Assembly (NCBI GenBank): GCA_035691065.1
Contig: DASSJT010000087.1
Location: 62,001-126,000 of the forward strand
Reading direction: 5' to 3'
Length of the DNA stretch: 64,000 nucleotides
Source of the DNA: DASSJT01 sp035691065
Lineage (GTDB): Bacteria; Actinomycetota; Actinomycetes; Actinomycetales; Dermatophilaceae
The notes under the pieces are model-generated. The model was not told the origin of the DNA. It saw only the letters and a list, made by a program, of their open reading frames with translations, and did no database searches. Both the position numbers and the translations under genes were made by a program. Of the stretch, positions 41,201-48,140 are shown one piece after another. The number at the start of each line of letters is the position of its first letter. Positions within the stretch are counted from its first letter, which is position 1.

Positions 41201-42115
41201 AATGGCACCCGGGTGGGTGAGGACGAGCTCACCACCGGCACCCGCTTCTCGATCAGCCCGGACGGCTCTTGCACGGACAACACCTGCGTCGGGGCCTCCC
41301 CCGGAGGACACACCGTGACCGGCAGCTTCACGGTCAGCGTGCCCAGCGGCGGATCCCCGAGCGTGCCGAGCGTGGGTCCGGCGAGTTGGCGGCGCGTGGG
41401 CGACGGCACGGTGACCGGCGGTAACCGAGTCCCCGTCGTCGCAGCCAACCTGACGGGGGGTCGCGGCGCCGTGATCGCCCCTGGAGGCCTGGTCCGGGCA
41501 ACCCGTGTCGTGACAGGGACGGCAAGCCTGTCGGTGAGGACCCCCGCGCCGCGGGGCTGCGTCCCCACGGAACGTGACGTCCGCAGCATGCAGCTGACAC
41601 CGCGCCGGGGCCCGTCAGGAACGGCTGTCCGCATCCTGGCCAAGCTGGACCCGAGGTTTGCGGCCTGCCATCTCACGGTGCTGCTCGGCGGTGACCGCCT
41701 CGCGGGTGGCGAGATCACGGTCGGTGCCGACGGAACCGTCTCCGGGCGAGGGACCGTCGTCCGGGGTGCCGACGGCGACACGAGCACGGTGTCACTGACC
41801 ACGCCCGACGGGCGCCCGCTGGCCACGAGGTCGTTCGACATCATCTCTGACACCGGGTCCGGATGGCTCCTGTGGCTGCTGTTCGCCATCGCGCTGCTGT
41901 TGCCAGCTGCCGTGGGGGCGGCTACGGCTCGTCGGGAGCGCAACCGGCGGCAGCGCAGGTGGGTGGCCCAGCATGTCCGCACCGAAGCGCACGGGCAGCC
42001 CGCCCTCACGCGCACCGATCCCGACCGCAACTCCCCGCCCAGCATCGCGGTGAGGCTGCAGCCCCACCTCGAATCCCGCATCACTGAGATCAGCACTGAG
42101 ACCACGAGGGACTGA
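38222..42115 (+). CDS. Giant secreted/anchored protein with ten Ig-like repeats
   Basis: A 1297-residue surface protein. Residues about 26-51 (RQVLLAIAAAMALSLAVAG to ALSA) form a signal sequence. Ten repeats of about 88 residues follow (DNA about 38425-41360). Each has the pattern L-x-L-x-P, AG, Y-x-A-x-G-x-D, LG-x-VT, FSI, GSC-x4-C, HTVTGTV and S-G-T-A-x-L-x-V-x-PG. Every repeat has one Cys pair, almost always C-x4-C, probably a disulfide; in repeat 8 the pair is pushed to C-x19-C by an AQAGQAAKAGEAAQA insert. A transmembrane helix near 1213-1235 and a basic cytoplasmic tail anchor it. It is probably an adhesin or cell-surface sensor. The start at 38222 has GGGGAA upstream. Confidence 0.8.
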   Translation: MSHREQIETTPHSQRQRLARHGTAPRQVLLAIAAAMALSLAVAGAAPALSAVGSDAATPQGKPKPPGSLARVVISPAQASIHAGADLAYTAQGYDAAGHDLGDVTAYTRFAMSSGGTCVGATCTADKPARYSVTGTIDRDKHAVSDTAVLRVLPPSATPKPPDQTKASPHPAERATGPAQGQGGPQRRAGATGEPRGNPRPHDAVQAPRRFVGRAAPVGRLVLSPARRFILPGEPVTYTAEAFDAAGRDLGDVTAKTTFAITFSATHRLSARPDGSCVGATCTASKFGRHTVTGTAHLGGGTLVGWAALQVVPRHRGPGPLKRLASLELVPKPAVIEAGARATLAAYGYDAQHHYLGDVTSFTTFSIEAPGSCAGAVCTATKAQGYTVTGTVQLADRAISGTTHLEVVPGPLAKLSLSPPTAVISAGQFRAYGAYGWDAYDNALGEVTAKTVFSVSPDGSCQGASCTATSATPRTHTVTGTVDVGEEQVSGTAELDVLPGPLAKVRIEPRQSTVTAGREQPYLAYGWDAYGNALDKVTDMAVFSIDPDGSCHGSSCGATSASPSTHTVTGTVVVAGMMVSGTAELDVVPGPLTTLSVLPSQSKVTAGQGRRYRAYGSDAFGNSLGEMTRDASFSIGAPGSCTEEVCGATRAQGYTVVATVGVAGNEVGGSAQLDVVPGPLAKVQLDPTRVTVTAGQEQAYRAYGSDKFDNRRGEVTHDASFSIGQPGSCAGRVCTATKAQTYEVSGTVTTADGTFSGTAQMDVTPGPIATLTIDPAEAAVPAGGKQPYHAYGSDSYGNRLDEVTTKTSWSISPNGSCETAQAGQAAKAGEAAQATCTASRLGRHTVMGSVVDGSRTIKGEAPLLVLSSDIVSVRLNPRSATIVAGDKVTYTATGVDGADRAVVDLTDYTRLSISTEGVCAAATCTAKELGDHTVTGSVTLLDRVLSDKVNLRVVARNQTPLRPGGLASLQLSPSHAEVDPGFGMVYHAYGVDRNGTRVGEDELTTGTRFSISPDGSCTDNTCVGASPGGHTVTGSFTVSVPSGGSPSVPSVGPASWRRVGDGTVTGGNRVPVVAANLTGGRGAVIAPGGLVRATRVVTGTASLSVRTPAPRGCVPTERDVRSMQLTPRRGPSGTAVRILAKLDPRFAACHLTVLLGGDRLAGGEITVGADGTVSGRGTVVRGADGDTSTVSLTTPDGRPLATRSFDIISDTGSGWLLWLLFAIALLLPAAVGAATARRERNRRQRRWVAQHVRTEAHGQPALTRTDPDRNSPPSIAVRLQPHLESRITEISTETTRD

Positions 42116-42120
42116 GACCG

Positions 42121-42759
42121 ATGACCACAGCCATGGCCACCCCATCGATAACCGCATCCGCATTTCTGTTCGACGACGACAAGGACAGTGTCAAGGCGCT
42201 GGCCAGCGCCCTCGAGAAGAACGGCGTCCTCGGCTCGCTCACCGCCGCAATGGCCCACCTTTCGCGGGCCGGGCTCGGAGCGGTCGGCGAGCAGGTTGCC
42301 ACCGTCGCCCACAGCCTGCTCGACCTGGATCTCGGCGACCTGGTGATGGACGGATGGCGAAAGTACGAGGACCTCGTGAAGGCGGCCGAACGCACCCTGG
42401 CCGCGCCCGACAGCAGCGAGGTCCTCGACCTGGCGACGCACTCAATCGAGTCGACGCACAAGCCCCACGTCGACGTGTTCCTCGATGACACCAAGGTGGC
42501 GACCGTGCGGCTCGAGCTCTTCATGAAGTTCACGGTGAAGGGAGTGGTCGCCACGGTTCGCGACGGATGCCTCGTCACGCTCCAGTCGGGCATCTGTGAC
42601 GTGGTGGGCACGCTGGCGGCCCAGGACCGGGAGCTGGCCAAGCGGGAAGGACATTATGAGCTGCCGCTCCTCCTGCACCTCGGCGACGGAGTCCCACTGC
42701 TCGGGGGCGGCCAGTTCGACCCCGCCGTCAGCGCAGCGCCCGTGGAGCTGGACGGCTGA
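42121..42759 (+). CDS. Unknown 212-residue cytoplasmic protein
   Basis: No family recognised. The N-terminal half is helical (SVKALASALEKNGVLGSLTAAMAHLSRAGLGAVGEQVATVAHSLLDLDLGDLVMDGWRKYEDLVKAAERTL). The second half is beta-rich (HKPHVDVFLDDTKVATVRLELFMKFTVKGVVATVRDGCLVTLQSGICDVVGTL), ending in LPLLLHLGDGVPLLGGG. There is no signal peptide or transmembrane helix. It starts 6 bp after the giant repeat protein gene, so the two must be co-transcribed, and it may work with that protein's cytoplasmic tail or with the STAND ATPase (inference). Confidence 0.7.
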   Translation: MTTAMATPSITASAFLFDDDKDSVKALASALEKNGVLGSLTAAMAHLSRAGLGAVGEQVATVAHSLLDLDLGDLVMDGWRKYEDLVKAAERTLAAPDSSEVLDLATHSIESTHKPHVDVFLDDTKVATVRLELFMKFTVKGVVATVRDGCLVTLQSGICDVVGTLAAQDRELAKREGHYELPLLLHLGDGVPLLGGGQFDPAVSAAPVELDG

Positions 42760-42801
42760 CCGATCGGCGCATGATCGCGCTCCGTCTGCCTGGCGATGAA
42801 G

Positions 42802-42839
42802 GGTATGCCGTCAGCGCGGCTGCCGCTGTTGCCGTGCGT
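42802..42839 (+). repeat. 38-bp imperfect direct repeat, right copy
   Basis: Right copy of the repeat at 35573-35610, in the same orientation and with the same 9-bp variable core. It lies 43 bp after the 212-residue protein gene and 46 bp before the -10 box of the SnoaL-like gene. Confidence 0.85.
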
Positions 42840-42884
42840 TCGTCGATCCGGGCGCGAGGTGTGCGGGAGGCCGGTCGGCAAGGC

Positions 42885-42890
42885 TACGTT
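42885..42890 (+). promoter_or_regulatory. Putative leaderless -10 box (TACGTT)
   Basis: TACGTT ends 6 nt before the ATG at 42897 and supports that start for the SnoaL-like gene. Confidence 0.5.
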
Positions 42891-42896
42891 GGCGGG

Positions 42897-43304
42897 ATGG
42901 CCAGCATGTTGGACCGGTTGAGGGGCGCTCTGAACTCCCGTGATGCTGCGCAGATGGCGGCGTTGTTCGCCAAGGACTACGAGAGCGTCCAACCACTGCA
43001 CCCGAGCCGGGGTTTCGGCGGACGCGACCAGGTGTTCTCGAACTGGTCGGCGGTGTTCGCGGGCGTTCCCGACTTCACCGCCGAGCTGACGGCATGGGCG
43101 GTCAACGGGTCCGTCGAGTGGGGAGAGTGGGACTGGCGCGGATCCCACACGGACGGCTCGCCATTCGCGATGAGCGGGGTGTCGATTCTGGAGGTGCGTG
43201 ACGGCCTGATCGCGAGGGCCCGCTTGTACATGGAGCCGGTGGAGGTCGGCGGCGGAGACATTGACGACTCGGTGCGCGAGCTGTACAAGCCCCCGTCGAC
43301 GTGA
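42897..43304 (+). CDS. SnoaL/NTF2-like family protein
   Basis: The 135-residue protein has the cystatin-like alpha+beta cone of the NTF2 superfamily: N-terminal helix (MLDRLRGALNSRDAAQMAALFAKDYES), then GRDQVFSNWSAVFAGVPDFTAEL and MSGVSILEVRDGLIARARLYMEPVE. Members include SnoaL-like cyclases, ketosteroid isomerase-like enzymes and non-enzymatic binding proteins; no catalytic pair can be assigned with confidence. The start is set by homology and the leaderless -10 box. Confidence 0.82.
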   Translation: MASMLDRLRGALNSRDAAQMAALFAKDYESVQPLHPSRGFGGRDQVFSNWSAVFAGVPDFTAELTAWAVNGSVEWGEWDWRGSHTDGSPFAMSGVSILEVRDGLIARARLYMEPVEVGGGDIDDSVRELYKPPST

Positions 43305-43442
43305 CCCTGGTCCGCGGACGGCATACCGCGGTTGGGTCGCGCGAGGAGGGTCGGGGGACGCGGCTGCCGAGGTGGTGCCGCGATGGTCCGGACATTCAAG
43401 AGTTCGTCCGTGATCGCCGTCGCGGGTAGCCACAATGGGGGC

Positions 43443-44299
43443 GTGCACCTGCCGCCCCTGAGTGGGACCGTAGACACCCGCTTCGCTGAGGTGCGCGAGG
43501 TGTTCGCCGGCTTGTTGAGCACCGGTGAGGAGACGGGCGCCGGACTGGCTGTCTCCATAGGCGGCCGCTTGGTCGTCGACCTGGTCGGCGGATGGAGGGA
43601 CGTGCAGCGCGCGGATCCCTGGGCCCAGGACACGCTGGGTGGCAGCCCGGAACCGCGCCTGCCGAACACGCTCTGACCTACGGTCACCTGATATCCGGGA
43701 CCATCAGGGCAGCCACCGGCCGTGGAGTCGGTGAGGTCTTCCGCAGAGAGGTCGCAGTGCCCTTGGCTCTCGACGCACATTTCGGTGTCCCGGTGGAGGA
43801 CCTGGCTCGGGTGGCCGACGTCGAGCTCTCGGCTCCGACCTGGCCCACCGAGGTCTCTGGTCAGGCTGGGTCGGTGCGTTGGAGAAGTCTCAATCGCCCG
43901 CCCGGTGCTCTGGATGTTGCGGTCCTCAACGGCCAACCGTGGCGTACCTGCGAGTTCCCCGCGATCGGTCTGCATGCAACCGCCGCGTCGATCGCGCAGT
44001 TCTACGGGAGTCTCGTCGACCCAGCGGGGCCGGTCGCCAGCCTGCTCGGGTCTGAGCTGCATTCCACCTTCTGCTCCCCTGTGGTCGTCGCTCACGACCG
44101 GTTGCTGGAGCGCGAGGTGGCCTGGACGCCGGGCTTACAGGCAGATGAGTACGGGTTGGGGATGGCTGGGGTCGGCGGCTGCGACGCTTACGCCGACACC
44201 CGCTACGGACTCGGCTACGCATACCTGACTCGGCGGCTCGGCGACCACTCCAGGTCGGAGCGGATCACCGCGGCCATCGAGTCGGTCCTGGACGGATAG
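43443..44299 (+). pseudogene. Decayed serine hydrolase of the beta-lactamase/EstB family
   Basis: Frame 1 encodes a normal N-terminus (TRFAEVREVFAGLLSTGEETGAGLAVSIGGRLVVDLVGGWRD) as far as WAQDTLG, then stops at 43676. The family continues in another frame from about 43630, with QPGTAPAEHALTYGHLISGTIRAATGRGVGEVFRREVAVPLAL up to the normal C-terminus at 44299 (YGLGYAYLTRRLGDH). The stretch between, which should hold the catalytic S-x-x-K and some 80-100 residues, is missing. An internal deletion plus frameshift has therefore inactivated the gene. It starts with GTG 43443 after a CACAAT box. Confidence 0.85.
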
Positions 44300-44507
44300 C
44301 GTTGGTTCCGGGGCTCTGCGGCCCTGAAGAGCGGGTGTGCGAAGCCGCCCTCCTGACCGAAGACCCCTGACGTCAACGGGATGCAGGTCGCACTGGCCGA
44401 AGGTCGGATTCCAAACCCCGAGCCGGCCCGATCCGGCGCGCGGCCCTCCCACCGCGCCAGTACCGTGGAAGCCACTGAGCGGGGGACGCGCTGGAGGGGT
44501 GATCGGA

Positions 44508-45509
44508 GTGGCTCTGAGGTCCTACGGAGTGCTCAAGGGCAGAGTTGTCGAGGGGCGAGCGGAGCGCGGGGCCAACACGCCGCACCACCAAGTGCGGGTG
44601 CGGGCCGCGAACGTCGACTTCCGCATCGCCGTCGATTTCCTGTCGAAGCCGCCGCCATCAGAACTGCTGTTCCTCGCTGCCGAGACGTTCGAGCACCCAG
44701 TGACGGCGGGTCTACCGTCGCTGGGAGAGGGGTTCCACGTCCTCCCCAGCAAGCGCGGGGGGATCGCGCTCGACTACCTCCGCGGCAACCTGTTCGACCG
44801 CACCGCGCTCCGTCCGGTCCCCGCGACCGCTCCCGGCCCGGGCAACGACCTCGCCGACATCATCGACCGCTACGTCACCCGAGCAGCGGTCGACCCCGAA
44901 GCCAGGGTCTACGCGTTCGGCGAGCGTTGGGGACCCGAGTCGACCAAGCCCGACAAGGTCTTCGGCTTCCTGCCCGGCAACGGCATCCACGACGTCCACA
45001 TGAACCAGGGCAACGCGGGTCGGTTCATTGCAGACAACGGCGTCTGGCAGGACGGGGGCCTGCTGTTCCACTTCCCGGGGCAGGCTCAGTGGGTTGCGAT
45101 CTTCCTCGTGTTCCAGTCGCAGTCGTTCCACACCGACGACGTGACGGGTCAGGCTCTGCCGGCCTTCGGTCCGCAAGAGCCCGAGGTCTACCACTCCGTC
45201 CGCATCATCGCGGCGCTGGTCAACGGGACCGGGCCAGCGCCCGAGAGGGAGACCGTCACCCTGCTCAACGCCCGAAACGTGCCGGTCGACCTTGCCGGCT
45301 GGTCCATAGCCGACCGCACCAAGGCGCGGATGCCCCTCCAAGGTGTCCTCGATGCCGGCGAGGCCCGTCGGGTGCCGATCCGGCCCCCGATCGCGCTCGG
45401 CAACGCCGGCGGGCTCATCACCCTCCTCGACCCGAGCGGCCTCCAGGTAGACGGTGTCGCGTACACCAAGGAGGACGCCCGCCGGGAGGGCTGGACCGTG
45501 GTCTTCTGA
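44508..45509 (+). CDS. DUF2278 (YukJ-like) protein with C-terminal lamin-tail domain
   Basis: The 333-residue protein begins with the DUF2278 signature (ALRSYGVLKGRVVEGRAE, then PHHQVRVRAANVDFRIAVDF) and continues to FHTDDVTGQA near 210. A lamin-tail Ig-like domain follows from about residue 245 (VTLLNARNVPVDLAGWSIADRT to LITLLDPSGLQVDGVAYTKEDARREGWTVVF). There is no signal peptide. DUF2278 proteins are of unknown function; a lamin-tail domain is often linked to nucleases or surface binding. GTG 44508 was chosen because GGAGGGG lies 8 nt upstream and homology starts there. Confidence 0.88.
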   Translation: MALRSYGVLKGRVVEGRAERGANTPHHQVRVRAANVDFRIAVDFLSKPPPSELLFLAAETFEHPVTAGLPSLGEGFHVLPSKRGGIALDYLRGNLFDRTALRPVPATAPGPGNDLADIIDRYVTRAAVDPEARVYAFGERWGPESTKPDKVFGFLPGNGIHDVHMNQGNAGRFIADNGVWQDGGLLFHFPGQAQWVAIFLVFQSQSFHTDDVTGQALPAFGPQEPEVYHSVRIIAALVNGTGPAPERETVTLLNARNVPVDLAGWSIADRTKARMPLQGVLDAGEARRVPIRPPIALGNAGGLITLLDPSGLQVDGVAYTKEDARREGWTVVF

Positions 45510-45696
45510 GCCGCGTCAAAGCCAGAGCCCGTATGCCGTGCACGCGGCTCGGGAGGCGACACGTGACCGTACTGGGCCCGAACACACGTCCAAGGACGAG
45601 CATCGCTTGGAACAAGGCTCTCTGCATGGTCTCTAGGCCAACTTCAGTCAGTCTCGCGGGCCCGTCGGCCCCAACTGAGGCCAGAGCTGCACGAGA

Positions 45697-45731
45697 AAGC
45701 CGCAGGTCAGAGGGATTCTGACCTGCGGCTT
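45697..45731. terminator. Bidirectional hairpin terminator by tRNA-Phe
   Basis: AAGCCGCAGGTCAGA (45697-45711) pairs perfectly with TCTGACCTGCGGCTT (45717-45731) around a 5-nt loop. It lies 7 bp from the 3' end of the minus-strand tRNA-Phe and also downstream of the plus-strand DUF2278 gene. Confidence 0.88.
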
Positions 45732-45738
45732 CGATGTG

Positions 45739-45812
45739 TGGCCAGGGGCGGGGTCGAACCGCCGACCTTCCGATTTTCAGTCGGACGCTCGTACCAACTG
45801 AGCTACCTGGCC
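45739..45812 (-). tRNA. tRNA-Phe (GAA)
   Basis: On the minus strand the acceptor GGCCAGG pairs with CCTGGCC, followed by discriminator A. The anticodon loop is CTGAAAA (GAA) and the T arm GGTTCGACCCC is standard. The 3' CCA is not encoded. Confidence 0.95.
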
Positions 45813-45880
45813 GAGTCCTCTACGCTTCGCGCCTGAGCGTGTAGCGCAAAGAAACCGCCAGCCGTGGCTGGCGTGCGCCG

Positions 45881-45910
45881 ACTATACCGGACCCGAGCGG
45901 CCGACCCCAA
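45881..45910 (-). promoter_or_regulatory. Putative promoter of tRNA-Phe
   Basis: On the minus strand TTGGGG (45910-45905) and TATAGT (45886-45881) are 18 bp apart, about 70 bp upstream of the tRNA. A small hairpin (CGCCAGCC/GGCTGGCG) lies between the -10 and the tRNA. The rest of 45813-46042 shows nothing further. Confidence 0.55.
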
Positions 45911-46042
45911 TCTCGTCGCTGATGGGGCCATGTGACCCCGCGACGGCGCTCCACAACGAACCTGGACCTGCGGCCACGGAGGCGAGCGCACGGCATACCG
46001 AATGGCGCCTCGGCCTGTCGTCGACCGGCACCTGGTTCCGGG

Positions 46043-46849
46043 TCAGCGGAGGGTGACCGTCCGGCCCTCCCAGTCGATGCCGGACACCTCTCGCCAGGGA
46101 ATGGTTCGGTCGCCCCGGTGCCACAGCTGAACGAGGCGGGCGACCAGCCACGGACCCTGCTTCCAGTCCGCGGTGTAGCCGAGCTCGCCGCCCATCGAGT
46201 GCCGGCCGACGACGATCTCGGTGACCCGCAGCCTGCCCACCTCGAGCCCACTCGACTCGAAAGGCTCCGCCACGACCTCGAGCAACTGGCCGAGGTCGCT
46301 GCCGTCAGCCGCGAGCACCCGGCCGCCGATCAACACGCTGACCAGGTGCGCGTCCGGGTGGATCTCCAGCTCCTCGTGGGCGCTGCGTGAAGGGCCGGTC
46401 GGCTCCCCGGCAAGGCGGTCCTCCCCACCCTTCGCGCCAGGGATGCGGTTGACGACGAACCGGCGCAGCCACATCTCGAGGGCGTTGGTGCCGTTGAGCA
46501 CGTCCTCGGCCCAGGCGCTCACCTCGACACCCGAGCCGATCCGGCGGACGTGCGCCATCGGCAGGGCAAGCGGCACCGGGCGCTCCTCTGGACGCAGCCT
46601 CCGCCACACTGCGACAATCCAGTCGCCCAGCCGGCCGGGCTGGCGGGGTCCGTGGGCGGCTGGCCCACTGATGATGCCCGTGACGAGGAGGTCGCCGCCC
46701 AGCTCACGGACCTCGAGGTTGTCGACGTTGCCGAGAAGGCTGCCGCCGGCCCCGACGATCTGGTGGTCCATCAGCCTGAGGCCGAGCTCGATCCGGTCCG
46801 CGGAGGTCGGCGGGACGGTAGCGCGGCGGCCCTGCTGCTCCTCGCCCAT
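46043..46849 (-). CDS. PRC-barrel-domain protein
   Basis: The 268-residue soluble protein has two PRC-barrel-like beta domains: LRLMDHQIVGAGGSLLGNVDNLEVRELGGDLLVTGIISG near residue 30 and HLVSVLIGGRVLAADGSDLGQLLEVVAEPF near 170. The repeated pattern is V-x-D-x-x-G-x-x-LG. Such barrels bind nucleic acid, membranes or partner proteins. It is the last gene of the Nramp-like transporter operon, so a role in metal handling or as a cytoplasmic accessory is plausible. ATG 46849 is used (GTG 46852 is adjacent). Confidence 0.75.
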   Translation of the reverse strand: MGEEQQGRRATVPPTSADRIELGLRLMDHQIVGAGGSLLGNVDNLEVRELGGDLLVTGIISGPAAHGPRQPGRLGDWIVAVWRRLRPEERPVPLALPMAHVRRIGSGVEVSAWAEDVLNGTNALEMWLRRFVVNRIPGAKGGEDRLAGEPTGPSRSAHEELEIHPDAHLVSVLIGGRVLAADGSDLGQLLEVVAEPFESSGLEVGRLRVTEIVVGRHSMGGELGYTADWKQGPWLVARLVQLWHRGDRTIPWREVSGIDWEGRTVTLR

Positions 46850-46861
46850 CACTGACCTGCC

Positions 46862-46924
46862 TTGGTCGTCACTGGCGTGGCCCTGGTCGTCACTGGCCTG
46901 GCCCTGGCCATCACTGGCCTGCCT
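46862..46924 (-). repeat. 21-bp tandem repeat (3 copies) repeating the Nramp stop codon in frame
   Basis: Units 46862-46882, 46883-46903 and 46904-46924 differ at few bases. On the minus strand each contains CAG TGA. The real stop of the Nramp-like gene is 46911-46913, and the two downstream units repeat a TGA in the same frame at 46890 and 46869. The start region of the next gene (GTGATGG) resembles the same unit. Confidence 0.88.
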
Positions 46925-48140
46925 TCGTCACGAGCATCAGCGGGATCGCGGCGACGGAGGCCACCGTCACGAGCACCATGTAGACGGTTCCGAGGCCGTT
47001 CGCCAAACGGCCGTTGGCGTGCTCGCCCATGTAGCTGCGGTCGTTGGCCACCACCAGGATGGGGAAGTAGGTGAGGGGCAGGGCGATGGCGCTGAAGACC
47101 ACCGAGTACTCGGTCACGATGATCGGGTCGATCGTCGTGAGCAGGATGCCCACCGCGCCGATGCAGGAGAGAAGAAGCACCGTGTGGAACCGCGCGGCCC
47201 GGAGCGGCTCGACGTACTTGCCCCACTGCCAGCCGAAGTACTGCGACACCGAGTAGCCCACTGACAGCCCGGTCTCGCACGCCGCGCCGAACGTGGCCGC
47301 GAAGAAGCCCAGCAACACCAGAGCGAGCCCCAGCTTGCCCAGCTCGGCCACCACGGGCAGAGCCGTCTGGCCGAGGGTGTCGACCTGGATTCCCAGCGGC
47401 CGGAGCGCCAGTGCGGCCGAGATGGCTATGGCCAACGACAGCATGCCGCCGAGCGGGAAGCCCACGAAGACGTTGGCCCGCATCACCGGGATGTCCTTGG
47501 GGCTCCAACGCTCCTCGACGCCACCTGAGGAGAAGAAGAAGACCTCGTAGGGAGTCATGGCCGCACCGAAGAGCGCGATCGCGTAGTAGAAGTAGACCGT
47601 GTGGCTCTCGTTTCCGGGCACACTCGGGTGCGTGGCGTGTGACCACAGCGCGCCCCAGTCCGGCCCCATGTGCCACACGGCGACGGCGAAGACGATCAAC
47701 GCGAGGCCGGCAAGGCCGAAGGCGTTCTCCAGCACGGCGAACTTCACTCGCCACAGGACGATCCAGACCGCGGCGCCCACGATCGGAATCCAGAGGTACC
47801 GGTTGACGCTGGTGGCCAGCTCGAGCGCAAGCGCAACACCACCCACCTCGGCGGTGAGGGTGAGGAAGGTGACGGCCATCGAGGCGGCGAGGTTCGTCAG
47901 ACCCACCCGCGGCCCGAGCCGCTCGCGGACCAGGTCGAACGTCGCCCTCCCACTCACCGCTGCGACCCGGCCGCTCATCTCGGCGAAGACGCAGATGCCC
48001 AGCACGCCGACCGCCACGACCCACGCGAGTCCGAGCCCGAAGCGTGCGCCCACGAGGGCGTTGGTCACAAGGTCCCCAATGTCGACGAATCCGCCGATGG
48101 CAGTGAGGATCCCGAGCGCGATGGCGAAGACCTTGCTCAC
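46911..48140 (-). CDS. Divergent Nramp-family divalent-metal transporter-like protein
   Basis: The 409-residue protein has 11 or so transmembrane helices and the Nramp fold. The metal-site motifs differ from the canonical form. Helix 1 reads GGFVDIGDLVT (D20-I-G-D23) where Mn/Fe transporters have D-P-G-N. Helix 6 reads GAAMTPYEVFF where they have M-P-H. Helix 7 region GFFAATFGAACETGLSVGYSVSQYFGW is recognisable. Metal specificity therefore may not be Mn/Fe; an Nramp-related Mg or other cation carrier is possible. It overlaps the lipoprotein gene by 4 bp. Confidence 0.82.
   Translation of the reverse strand: MSKVFAIALGILTAIGGFVDIGDLVTNALVGARFGLGLAWVVAVGVLGICVFAEMSGRVAAVSGRATFDLVRERLGPRVGLTNLAASMAVTFLTLTAEVGGVALALELATSVNRYLWIPIVGAAVWIVLWRVKFAVLENAFGLAGLALIVFAVAVWHMGPDWGALWSHATHPSVPGNESHTVYFYYAIALFGAAMTPYEVFFFSSGGVEERWSPKDIPVMRANVFVGFPLGGMLSLAIAISAALALRPLGIQVDTLGQTALPVVAELGKLGLALVLLGFFAATFGAACETGLSVGYSVSQYFGWQWGKYVEPLRAARFHTVLLLSCIGAVGILLTTIDPIIVTEYSVVFSAIALPLTYFPILVVANDRSYMGEHANGRLANGLGTVYMVLVTVASVAAIPLMLVTKAGQ

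Noticed and set aside
45739..45812. tRNA-Phe as an integration site for a genomic island
   Set aside because: No integrase gene and no direct repeat of the tRNA 3' end were seen nearby.
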